A stretch of DNA of 64,000 nt from Bacillota bacterium. Its GTDB lineage: Bacteria > Bacillota > Clostridia > Acetivibrionales > Acetivibrionaceae. Under the pieces are notes generated by a model that was given only the letters and a program-made list of their open reading frames with translations, made no database searches and had not been told where the DNA came from. Of the stretch, positions 45,076 to 52,406 are shown piece after piece. Within the stretch, counting starts at the first letter, position 1. Each line of letters starts with the position of its first letter. The stretch lies in contig JAEWSG010000225.1 of assembly GCA_023398495.1 (NCBI GenBank), positions 1-64,000 of the forward strand, read 5' to 3'. The position numbers were made by a program, and so were the translations under genes.

Positions 45076-45960
45076 ATGGAAAAATGCCAAATTTGTCCGA
45101 GGCAGTGTAGGGCTGATAGAAAAATTGACCGGGGATTTTGCGGAGTGGGTGACAGACCAAAGGTGGCAAAGGCATTCCTGCATAAGTGGGAAGAGCCGTG
45201 TATAAGCGGTACCAATGGCTCGGGAACTGTTTTCTTTTCAGGCTGCAATTTAAAATGTGTATTTTGCCAGAATTATAATATAAGTCAGGAATATTCTGGA
45301 AAAGAGATTTCTATTGAGGAACTGAGCAATATTTATTTGAAACTTCAACAGATGGGTGCACACAATATAAATCTTGTAAATCCGACTCATTATGCAAGCC
45401 AGATAAAGAAAAGCCTTGAGATGTCATCGAACCTTAATATACCAGTTATATATAACACAAATGCGTATGAAACTATTGATGGATTGAAGACAGTTGAAGG
45501 TTTGGTTCATGTGTATCTCCCAGATTTTAAATACATAGAAGAAAGTACTGCAAAAAAGTATTCAGGCACACCAAACTATTTCGAAGTTGCCTGTACAGCG
45601 ATAAATGAGATGTACCGCCAGGTAGGAGGACCAGTGCTAGATGAAAATGGGATGATTACCAGAGGTCTTATTATTAGGCATTTGATACTTCCTGGGCTTG
45701 CAGGTGAATCGATAAGGATATTGGATTATATCAAAAACAATTTGCCGGATGATATATATATAAGCCTGATGAGCCAATATACGCCCTTTTACTTGGCAGA
45801 AAACTACCCTGAGATCAATCGGGGGATTACCAGAAGAGAGTATGAAAGGGTATTGAACCACTTTTTTAGACTTGGATTTGAAAATGGATATGTTCAGGAA
45901 AGAGAGTCAGTGTCTTGTAAGTATATCCCTGAATTTGACTTTGAAGGTGTGGAGGGTTGA
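45076..45960 (+). CDS. PflA-like radical SAM protein (COG1313 type)
   Basis: The 294-residue protein has an N-terminal Cys set (CQICPRQCRADR, then GFCGVG), the radical SAM motif CNLKCVFC near residue 57, and NTNAYETIDGLK. This is the COG1313 family, related to pyruvate-formate-lyase activating enzyme but with unknown target. It follows an AT-rich leader with AGGAG before the ATG. The neighbouring UPF0316 gene is on the same strand 61 bases later. No glycyl radical enzyme gene is seen nearby. Confidence 0.85.
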   Translation: MEKCQICPRQCRADRKIDRGFCGVGDRPKVAKAFLHKWEEPCISGTNGSGTVFFSGCNLKCVFCQNYNISQEYSGKEISIEELSNIYLKLQQMGAHNINLVNPTHYASQIKKSLEMSSNLNIPVIYNTNAYETIDGLKTVEGLVHVYLPDFKYIEESTAKKYSGTPNYFEVACTAINEMYRQVGGPVLDENGMITRGLIIRHLILPGLAGESIRILDYIKNNLPDDIYISLMSQYTPFYLAENYPEINRGITRREYERVLNHFFRLGFENGYVQERESVSCKYIPEFDFEGVEG

Positions 45961-46021
45961 CCGTTTTATGTTGTTTTTGTAGAATTAAGATGATACAAGA
46001 GAAAGAATAACCTTTAAGGAG

Positions 46022-46657
46022 GTGAGGGCAATAAACCTTAATCAGTTTGCAGATAGCGATATTTTTAGTTGGGTTGTTTTGCCTTTGTTAATTTTTTCAT
46101 CACGAATTATTGATGTAACAATTGGTACTATCCGAATTATCTTTGTATCGAGAGGTAAAAAAAATCTCGCACCTTTGCTTGGTTTTTTTGAAGTACTGGT
46201 ATGGATTACTGCTATCAGCCAGATAATGAAGCATCTGGATAATGTCGCATGTTATTTTGCTTATGCAGGTGGGTTTGCGGCAGGTACATTTGTTGGGATG
46301 ATACTTGAAGAAAAACTGGCAATAGGTATGCTTGTTGTACGCGTAATATTGGTAAGAGACGAGTGCCATCTAAGAGAACGCTTGCGAGACGCAGGATTTG
46401 GTGTTACTGTTGTAGATGCACAGGGGGCAAACGGAGAAGTAAAAATAGTTTATACAATTATAAAACGAAAAGACTTAAATGAAGTTCTTGATATAATTAC
46501 AAGATGTAACTCAAAAGCTTTTTATTCGATTGAGGATGCAAGAACGGTTAATCAGGGAGTATTCAGAAATTCAGATTACAACCGTCATGATAAACTAGGT
46601 GGACTAAATTTATTTAAAGATTTAGGCTTGTTCAGACAAAGGCGCAAAGGAAAATGA
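46022..46657 (+). CDS. UPF0316 (DUF5698/DUF2179) membrane protein
   Basis: The product of about 211 residues has three membrane helices in the first 100 residues (VVLPLLIFSSRIIDVTIGTI, GFFEVLVWITAISQIM, YFAYAGGFAAGTFVGM) and a C-terminal soluble DUF2179 domain (VDAQGANGEVKIVYTIIKR). Function is unknown. The only conventional start, GTG 46022, lies inside a perfect AAGGAGGTGA ribosome site (46016-46025). The site is better spaced for the ATA codon at 46031, so an AUA start is possible. Confidence 0.85.
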   Translation: MRAINLNQFADSDIFSWVVLPLLIFSSRIIDVTIGTIRIIFVSRGKKNLAPLLGFFEVLVWITAISQIMKHLDNVACYFAYAGGFAAGTFVGMILEEKLAIGMLVVRVILVRDECHLRERLRDAGFGVTVVDAQGANGEVKIVYTIIKRKDLNEVLDIITRCNSKAFYSIEDARTVNQGVFRNSDYNRHDKLGGLNLFKDLGLFRQRRKGK

Positions 46658-46718
46658 GTAGTTAAAATTCTTATGTGGAAATAGAATGAATAATAAAGAA
46701 TTAGAGGGGTGAGGTAAA

Positions 46719-47606
46719 ATGGACAGCGGTATACTTCCGAAAGCATGGGAAAGTCTTTTAAACTCTTCAACTTTTTTGCCCGTGATAGTTAAGACCATTG
46801 AAAGATTTCATGATACAACGTGGTCTATGGAACCAAACCGGCATGAATTCTATGAAATGGTGTATATTAAGAAGGGAAATGCTGTATTTGAAATAGCTGG
46901 ATATCCTGCAGAGTTAGGTCCGAATGATATAATAATTATTAAGCCCAACCAATTTCATAAGTTCATTGTGAAGTCTTTGTCAGGTTGTGAATTTATTGTT
47001 CTGAATTTTAAATTCACAAGTAAATTCGACTTACAGTTTTCAGGAATATCCTTGGAATACTTTTTAGATTTTGTCAGCGGAAAAGAGTCCGGTGCTTTTA
47101 TTAAGCTAAAAGTGAGTCAGAAAAATGAGATAATAAATCTTTTAAATAGAATATTGAAGGAAAAGGAGAAGCCTGATATAGGAAGCGAGCTTTTAAATTA
47201 TATGCTTGTAATGGAGTTGTTTGTTCTGATTTCGCGTGCTTTGAAAATGGAGTGGGAAAACAGCATAAAGAATAAAAGTTCAAAACTGAAGGAATTAATA
47301 CAGGTATCGGTAAGCTATATAAACAATAATTACGAAAGGGAAATATCCTTAAAGGATATAGCCCAATATGTTTTCTTAAGTACCAGCTATTTTACCCGTG
47401 CTTTTAAAGAAGAGATGGGCATAAGCCCTATTAATTATCTTTTAAAGACAAGAATAGAAAGGGCGAAGGAGCTACTTAAAGATTCAACACAAAAAATCAG
47501 TGATATTGCACTTAGTGTGGGATTTTCCAATCAACAGAGATTCAATGACATTTTCAAGAAATATGTTAAAATGACCCCGCTACAGTATAGGAAAGAAAAT
47601 TCTTGA
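46719..47606 (+). CDS. AraC family transcriptional regulator
   Basis: The 295-residue protein has an N-terminal cupin-like sensing domain (about residues 20-110, with HEFYEMVYIKKGNAVFEI) and a C-terminal pair of helix-turn-helix motifs (ISLKDIAQYVFLSTSYFTRAFK and ISDIALSVGFSNQQRFNDIFKKY). It would control sugar or stress genes. Target genes are unknown. GAGGGGTGAGG lies before the ATG. The next gene is leuB. Confidence 0.88.
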   Translation: MDSGILPKAWESLLNSSTFLPVIVKTIERFHDTTWSMEPNRHEFYEMVYIKKGNAVFEIAGYPAELGPNDIIIIKPNQFHKFIVKSLSGCEFIVLNFKFTSKFDLQFSGISLEYFLDFVSGKESGAFIKLKVSQKNEIINLLNRILKEKEKPDIGSELLNYMLVMELFVLISRALKMEWENSIKNKSSKLKELIQVSVSYINNNYEREISLKDIAQYVFLSTSYFTRAFKEEMGISPINYLLKTRIERAKELLKDSTQKISDIALSVGFSNQQRFNDIFKKYVKMTPLQYRKENS

Positions 47607-47809
47607 GCTTTACCATTTTGTCAATAAACATTAAAAAAACATACCCTATAAAGATTGATATCATGAAGAATATTAATCTCTTCTGACTTATAATTTATTA
47701 AAGAATGAATTAAGGAATAGGGGAAATGGTGTACAATTGAAACTTGTACTTTGCAAATTTGTACTACATACCTAACTTAAAATAAGGCTTAATATGAGGA
47801 GTGTTGAGA

Positions 47810-48895
47810 ATGGGTAAATTTAATGTTGCAGTATTGCCAGGAGACGGTATAGGACCTGAGGTAGTGAACGAGGCTCTTGCTGTTATAAATACCATAGGAA
47901 AGAAGTTTGGACACGAGTTTGAATTAAAGGAAGGTGCACTTGGTGGATGTGCAATAGATGCTCATGGTGAACCGCTTCCTGCCAAAACTTTGGAATTGTG
48001 CAAAAGTTGTGATGCAGTACTTTTAGGAGCTGTTGGAGGGGCGAAATGGGATACTCTTCCTGGAGATAAGAGACCTGAAGCAGGGTTGCTTGGAATACGT
48101 GCAGGGCTTGGATTGTATGCTAACCTTAGGCCGGCGGTAATATATTCTGCTTTAAAGGACGCATCTCCGTTAAGATCTGACATAGTAAAAGATGGTATAG
48201 ATATAATGGTTGTACGTGAGTTGACCGGGGGTATGTATTTTGGAGAAAAAGGAAGAGTAGACGCGGGAGATATGGGCCAGGCTGCTTTTGATACTGAAAA
48301 ATACAGCACTTTCGAGGTTGAGAGAATAACAAGGCTGGCGTTTGAGGCTGCAATGAAAAGAAATAAAAAGGTTACTTCGGTTGACAAAGCAAATGTTCTT
48401 GAAAGTTCAAGACTATGGCGTGAAGTAGTTTTAAGTGTGGCTAAAGACTTTCCTGAGGTTGAACTTAATCATATGTATGTTGATAATGCCGCAATGCAGC
48501 TTGTCAGGAATCCAATGCAATTTGATGTAATAGTAACTTCAAATATGTTTGGGGATATACTTTCTGATGAGGCTTCAATGATTACCGGTTCAATTGGAAT
48601 GCTTCCATCTGCGAGCCTTGGACAGGGAACTTTAGGTTTGTATGAACCTATACATGGTTCTGCTCCCGATATAGCAGGACAGGATAAGGCAAATCCGATA
48701 GCAACAATTCTTTCTATCGGAATGATGATGAAATATTCTTTTGGGTTGGAGAAGGAAAGTAACGCAATTGAAAGAGCTGTTGAAAATGTATTGAACGCAG
48801 GATATAGAACAGCTGATATAGCATCACCGGGGTCTACAGTTATTGGAACTAAAGAAATGGGAAGACTTATAAATGCTGAAATAGAGAAGATATAG
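47810..48895 (+). CDS. leuB: 3-isopropylmalate dehydrogenase LeuB
   Basis: The 361-residue dehydrogenase has the LeuB landmarks: VLPGDGIGPEVV, ANLRPA, VRELTGGMYFGE, DKANVLESSRLWR and the metal-binding DNAAMQLVRNPMQFDVIVTSNMFGDILSDE segment (in parts), ending with GSAPDIAGQDKANP. It oxidises 3-isopropylmalate in leucine synthesis. No other leucine gene is adjacent. Two TTGTACT words 15 bases apart lie in the promoter region (47744, 47759). The ATG at 47810 follows AGGAGTG. Confidence 0.95.
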   Translation: MGKFNVAVLPGDGIGPEVVNEALAVINTIGKKFGHEFELKEGALGGCAIDAHGEPLPAKTLELCKSCDAVLLGAVGGAKWDTLPGDKRPEAGLLGIRAGLGLYANLRPAVIYSALKDASPLRSDIVKDGIDIMVVRELTGGMYFGEKGRVDAGDMGQAAFDTEKYSTFEVERITRLAFEAAMKRNKKVTSVDKANVLESSRLWREVVLSVAKDFPEVELNHMYVDNAAMQLVRNPMQFDVIVTSNMFGDILSDEASMITGSIGMLPSASLGQGTLGLYEPIHGSAPDIAGQDKANPIATILSIGMMMKYSFGLEKESNAIERAVENVLNAGYRTADIASPGSTVIGTKEMGRLINAEIEKI

Positions 48896-48904
48896 GCTGA
48901 TAAG

Positions 48905-48933
48905 ACAAAAGGGGCTAAAAAAGCCCCTTTTGT
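48905..48933. terminator. Bidirectional terminator between leuB and the LexA-like gene
   Basis: ACAAAAGGGGCT pairs perfectly with AGCCCCTTTTGT over a five-A loop. The stem ends in T-rich bases on both strands, so it can stop transcripts coming from leuB and from the convergent LexA-like gene. Confidence 0.85.
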
Positions 48934-48963
48934 ATAACTTTAATACATTTAGATCAATAAGCT

Positions 48964-49614
48964 TTAGAACTTGGTATATTTTCCAATGATCTTACCTATT
49001 ATTGTTACTTCATCCTTATTGAAAACTTCCTTGTCTATAAGGTTGCTGTCTGCCTTTAGCACAATACACTTTGCATCTTCATGTTTGCTAAAAAATCTTA
49101 ACAGGACATGAGATTCGTATAGTACCAATACAATATCCCCATCATTTAAAGCGTCTTCGTAGTCTCTGTCTATAACAAGGCTGTCCTCATATCTTATTCC
49201 GCTGTTGAGCAGGCTGTTGTCAGGACAATTCATTATAAAACAGTTTTCCGATTTTTGCTCCGATTCGAATAATGCTGAAGGTAAAGGGTAATATTTGATG
49301 ACGTTATAGACATTAAACAAATCGTCAATGTTACGGTTGGTTATTTTTTTTATTTTAGGTAGATATACAGGGGTCATGTATTGTGTTGAACCATTAACAA
49401 GCTGTATTGATCGTGCCATTCCAACTTCTCTTTTTATTACACCCTTTTGTTCAAGACGATTTAATATTCCTTGAACTGCTCCAGGAGTTTTTTCGCCTAC
49501 TAATTCGCCTATTTCCCTCACTGTAGGAGGAATTCCCCTGGTTTTGATAAACGACTCAATTACAGAATATACCTTTTTCTGCTTTGAGGTTAAAAGATTA
49601 AAATCTGTAGTCAC
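48964..49614 (-). CDS. LexA-like repressor with degenerate protease site
   Basis: The product of about 216 residues has a LexA-type winged-helix DNA-binding domain at residues 1-65 (KKVYSVIESFIKTRGIPPTVREIGELVG). The C-terminal half aligns with the S24 peptidase domain, but the Ala-Gly cleavage site is missing, the GDSM motif reads PDNSL, and the catalytic Lys of the VTVKR-type motif is Arg (VLLRFF). It may therefore not self-cleave and may not answer to RecA. A TTTATGTAAA/TTTACATAAA dyad lies upstream. The GTG at 49614 (AAAGG upstream) is favoured over ATG 49623. Confidence 0.75.
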   Translation of the reverse strand: MTTDFNLLTSKQKKVYSVIESFIKTRGIPPTVREIGELVGEKTPGAVQGILNRLEQKGVIKREVGMARSIQLVNGSTQYMTPVYLPKIKKITNRNIDDLFNVYNVIKYYPLPSALFESEQKSENCFIMNCPDNSLLNSGIRYEDSLVIDRDYEDALNDGDIVLVLYESHVLLRFFSKHEDAKCIVLKADSNLIDKEVFNKDEVTIIGKIIGKYTKF

Positions 49615-49645
49615 TTTGACCATCCTTTATCATATAAATTGTATT

Positions 49646-49671
49646 TTTATGTAAAGCTTAATTTACATAAA
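49646..49671. promoter_or_regulatory. Operator-like dyad before the LexA-like gene
   Basis: TTTATGTAAA (49646-49655) and TTTACATAAA (49662-49671) are perfect inverted repeats with a 6-base spacer. The dyad lies 23-57 bases upstream of the LexA-like start, a good position for autorepression. It is not the GAAC-N4-GTTC LexA box. Confidence 0.6.
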
Positions 49672-49858
49672 GTATTAGTCTTAAGTTTAGCAAATAAAAA
49701 ATCTCTTCGCAAGCACAATTAATAGCAAGCATACTAATATATGGGATAAAATCATAAACAAATGTAAATAAAATGTCGAAAAATATACAATTTAGTAAAG
49801 AAATATTTTGAATGAAAGATAAATAATTGAGCAACATAAATAGAAAAGGAGGAGTGAA

Positions 49859-51010
49859 ATGTTCAAACTCTTAAAAAATGGTACATGCTATGGATCACAA
49901 TTTCTTGGCAAAAAGGATGTTTTAATTGTTCACAATAAAATATATAAAATTGCAGAGAACATACCATCAGAAAACATACCGGATTTAGAAATAATAGACT
50001 GTACCGACAAAATAGTCTGTACCGGTTTTATAGACCAGCACCTTCATATTACAGGAGGAGGCGGAGAAGAAGGATTTATCAGCAGAATTCCTGAAATTAA
50101 ATTCAGCGATATTGTATCTGGAGGAATTACTACTGTTGTAGGTGTGTTGGGGTTTGACAGTATAACCAGAAACATAGAAGGGCTTCTGGCGAAGGCACGA
50201 GGTCTGGAGGCAGAAGGATTAAATACTTACATATATACAGGAAGTTATGAAGTTCCAACAGCGACCATTACGGGAAAAGCTATGAAGGATATTACTTTGA
50301 TCGACAAAATTATTGGTATAGGAGAAATAGCCATATCTGACCATAGATCGTCTCATCCCTCTATAGATATGCTTAAAGAAATTGCATATGAGGCCAGGAT
50401 GGGAGGGCTTCTTAGCAAAAAGGCCGGTATTGTACATATTCATGTAGGCGACGGGAAAAATGGCTTGAAACCTCTGATTGAGCTTCTTGAAAGCTCTGAT
50501 TTTCCTATTGATATGTTTGTGCCAACACACTTAAACAGAAATAAAACTTTGTTCCATCAGGCTATAGAGTTTGCCAACAGTGGAGGAAACATCGATCTGA
50601 CTTCAGGTCAGAGCAGTGAAACCGGCTATTCAGTTCCGGATGCCTTAGAATTGATTTTAAAAGAAAAAGTGCCTATTGATAGGGTTACAGTGTCCTCTGA
50701 TGGCAATGGAAGCATTCCTGCAAACACTTCTGGTGCATCCGTAGGGAAGGCTCTTCAGCTGTTTGAAGATATAAGAATTTGTGTTTTAGAACGGAAACTC
50801 GACATTTTAACAGTGCTTAAAACCGTTACGGAAAATGTTGCAAAAAGAATTAAACTTTATCCTCAGAAAGGGGCACTGGCTGAAGGCAGTGATGGCGATA
50901 TTCTGGTAATAAACATGCAGAATTTCAGTATAAGCAATCTTTTTATAGGAGGAGAAAAATTTGTTGACAACGGTATGATAATCCGAAAAGGCTTATACGA
51001 AGATTTATAG
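49859..51010 (+). CDS. iadA: Beta-aspartyl (isoaspartyl) dipeptidase IadA
   Basis: The 383-residue amidohydrolase has the metal-binding GFIDQHLHITGGGGEEG (His-x-His), the HIHVGDGKNGLKPL His segment and SSDGNGSIP (Asp). These match IadA, which cuts beta-aspartyl dipeptides. Since cyanophycinase and cyanophycin synthetase lie a few genes on, its likely substrate is the beta-Asp-Arg dipeptide released by cyanophycinase. AAAGGAGG precedes the ATG. Confidence 0.92.
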   Translation: MFKLLKNGTCYGSQFLGKKDVLIVHNKIYKIAENIPSENIPDLEIIDCTDKIVCTGFIDQHLHITGGGGEEGFISRIPEIKFSDIVSGGITTVVGVLGFDSITRNIEGLLAKARGLEAEGLNTYIYTGSYEVPTATITGKAMKDITLIDKIIGIGEIAISDHRSSHPSIDMLKEIAYEARMGGLLSKKAGIVHIHVGDGKNGLKPLIELLESSDFPIDMFVPTHLNRNKTLFHQAIEFANSGGNIDLTSGQSSETGYSVPDALELILKEKVPIDRVTVSSDGNGSIPANTSGASVGKALQLFEDIRICVLERKLDILTVLKTVTENVAKRIKLYPQKGALAEGSDGDILVINMQNFSISNLFIGGEKFVDNGMIIRKGLYEDL

Positions 51011-51038
51011 TTTGTATTTTTTCCAATGTATAATCATT

Positions 51039-51070
51039 TTCGTGATTTATATAAATCCCTAAATCATGAA
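51039..51070. terminator. Possible weak terminator hairpin after iadA
   Basis: TTCGTGATTTA pairs with TAAATCATGAA (one G-U pair) over 10 bases. No T-tract follows on the plus strand, so its use as a terminator is uncertain. Confidence 0.3.
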
Positions 51071-51112
51071 TACGAGCTTATAAAAATGTAAATACTTAAA
51101 AAGGGTGATTTT

Positions 51113-51373
51113 ATGGAAAGAATTAATACTCGGTCAAGGGTTGCAAAAGGTACAGGCTTTTTAATTGCAATAGGCTTTATATCTGCAATAGCATCACTTT
51201 TTGCTTACCCCTTTATTTTCGGAGTAGTTGGTGTAATTATGGGTATACTTTCAACAAAAAACGGCAGCAGAGCAGGATTGTTTGTTATTGTTACAAGTAT
51301 ACTACTCATGGGAATCGGTCTGATTTTCAGTGGAGTTATAATGAATTACACCAGACACTATTTGGGAATATAG
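51113..51373 (+). CDS. Small membrane protein (DUF4190-like)
   Basis: The 86-residue protein has two hydrophobic segments, about residues 15-45 (FLIAIGFISAIASLFAYPFIFGVVGVIMG in parts) and 58-80 (LFVIVTSILLMGIGLIFSGVI), and a short polar loop. This fits the small DUF4190 membrane proteins. Function is unknown. An AAGGGTG site lies upstream, and a terminator follows directly, so it is a monocistronic or end gene between iadA and cphB. Confidence 0.75.
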   Translation: MERINTRSRVAKGTGFLIAIGFISAIASLFAYPFIFGVVGVIMGILSTKNGSRAGLFVIVTSILLMGIGLIFSGVIMNYTRHYLGI

Positions 51374-51381
51374 TACTTACC

Positions 51382-51415
51382 AAAAGCAAGGATAGAGTTA
51401 ATCCTTGCTTTTTTA
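51382..51415 (+). terminator. Terminator after the small membrane protein
   Basis: AAAAGCAAGGA pairs with TCCTTGCTTTT across a 9-base loop with a T-tract. It ends the iadA/membrane-protein unit. Confidence 0.85.
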
Positions 51416-51421
51416 ATATTA

Positions 51422-51497
51422 AGGAAATTATGGTATTAATTGATACTTATAATTTAGCAGTATCAGTCTATATAAGAGTCGGATGCCATAATTTCCT
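51422..51497 (+). other. Nested inverted repeats in the cyanophycinase leader
   Basis: AGGAAATTATGG (51422-51433) and CCATAATTTCCT (51486-51497) are 12-bp perfect inverted repeats. Between them lies a second pair, TGATACT (51441-51447) and AGTATCA (51459-51465). A terminator-like hairpin follows at 51516. The whole leader may fold into a branched RNA, or the dyads may be protein-binding sites. No known riboswitch family is recognised. Confidence 0.5.
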
Positions 51498-51515
51498 GAT
51501 GGACTTTCAAGGTGA

Positions 51516-51540
51516 CAAAAGCCGCTTTGCGGTTTTGTTT
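51516..51540 (+). terminator. Terminator-like hairpin just before cphB
   Basis: AAAGCCGC pairs with GCGGTTTT over a 3-base loop (one G-U pair) and runs into GTTTT. It lies between the nested repeats and the cphB ribosome site, where an attenuator would be. Confidence 0.5.
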
Positions 51541-51570
51541 TAGTGTAATAAATCTTTTTGGAGGACAGCC

Positions 51571-52380
51571 ATGGGAGAGAAAGTAAAAGGAAATCTGATT
51601 ATAATAGGCGGAGCTGAGGACAAGGTTGGTAATAAGACAATTTTAAAACATGTAGTTGACATTGTAAGCCAGCAGGAGGGAAGTCTGGTAGTTTTGACCA
51701 CTGCAACAGAAAAACCCATAGAGTCGGGAAACAATTACAGAATGGTTTTTGAATCTTTGGGGCTTAATAATATACAGATATTAAATATTAACACCAGAGA
51801 TGAGGCAAACGATGAAGAAAATGTTGAAATAATAAAAAGCTGTAGTGGAGTTTTCTTTACGGGAGGAGACCAACTCAGGATAACAAGCATCCTTGGGGGA
51901 ACGGCTACTAATGGTGCATTACAACAAGTTTACTCAAAGGGAGTACTGATTGTTGGTACAAGTGCAGGTGCCTCTGTAATGAGCAACACAATGATAGTTG
52001 AAGGTGACAGTAATGGACCTGCGAGAAAGTGTACACTAAAAATGGCACCCGGACTTGGTCTTTTAGAGGAGGCAATCATTGATCAGCATTTTGACCAGAG
52101 AGGAAGGATAGGAAGGCTTCTGTGCGGTGTGGCAGAAAATCCTTTTATGCTTGGAATAGGTATTGATGAAGATACTGCAATAAGGGTTTATCCCGATGCG
52201 CACTTTGAAGTTATTGGTTCTAATGCGGTTACTGTGGTTGACGGAAACACAATAAAAAGTTCAAATGTGTCAGAACTTAAGCCTGATGAACTTCTTGCCA
52301 TAACAAACGTTACTATACATGTGTTGCCGGATGGATATGGCTTTAATATGATGGAAAGGGAAGTTTTCAGGGTAAATTGA
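51571..52380 (+). CDS. cphB: Cyanophycinase
   Basis: The 269-residue S51-type peptidase has IIGGAEDKVGNK, FFTGGDQLRI, the nucleophile segment GTSAGASVMSN, and HFDQRGRIGRL, all typical of CphB. It releases beta-Asp-Arg dipeptides from cyanophycin, the nitrogen-storage polymer. The ATG has TTGGAGG upstream. The stop is 26 bases before the cphA start, so the genes form one operon. Confidence 0.94.
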   Translation: MGEKVKGNLIIIGGAEDKVGNKTILKHVVDIVSQQEGSLVVLTTATEKPIESGNNYRMVFESLGLNNIQILNINTRDEANDEENVEIIKSCSGVFFTGGDQLRITSILGGTATNGALQQVYSKGVLIVGTSAGASVMSNTMIVEGDSNGPARKCTLKMAPGLGLLEEAIIDQHFDQRGRIGRLLCGVAENPFMLGIGIDEDTAIRVYPDAHFEVIGSNAVTVVDGNTIKSSNVSELKPDELLAITNVTIHVLPDGYGFNMMEREVFRVN

Positions 52381-52406
52381 CAGGTAATTGTCTAGGAGGA
52401 AGAAAA

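Noticed and set aside
44984..45205. Plus-strand frame overlapping the start of the PflA-like gene
   Set aside because: It overlaps a gene with clear motifs, is in another frame and has no recognisable content.
47962..48387. Long minus-strand frame inside leuB
   Set aside because: It is the antisense of a strongly conserved enzyme and shows no motif or ribosome site.
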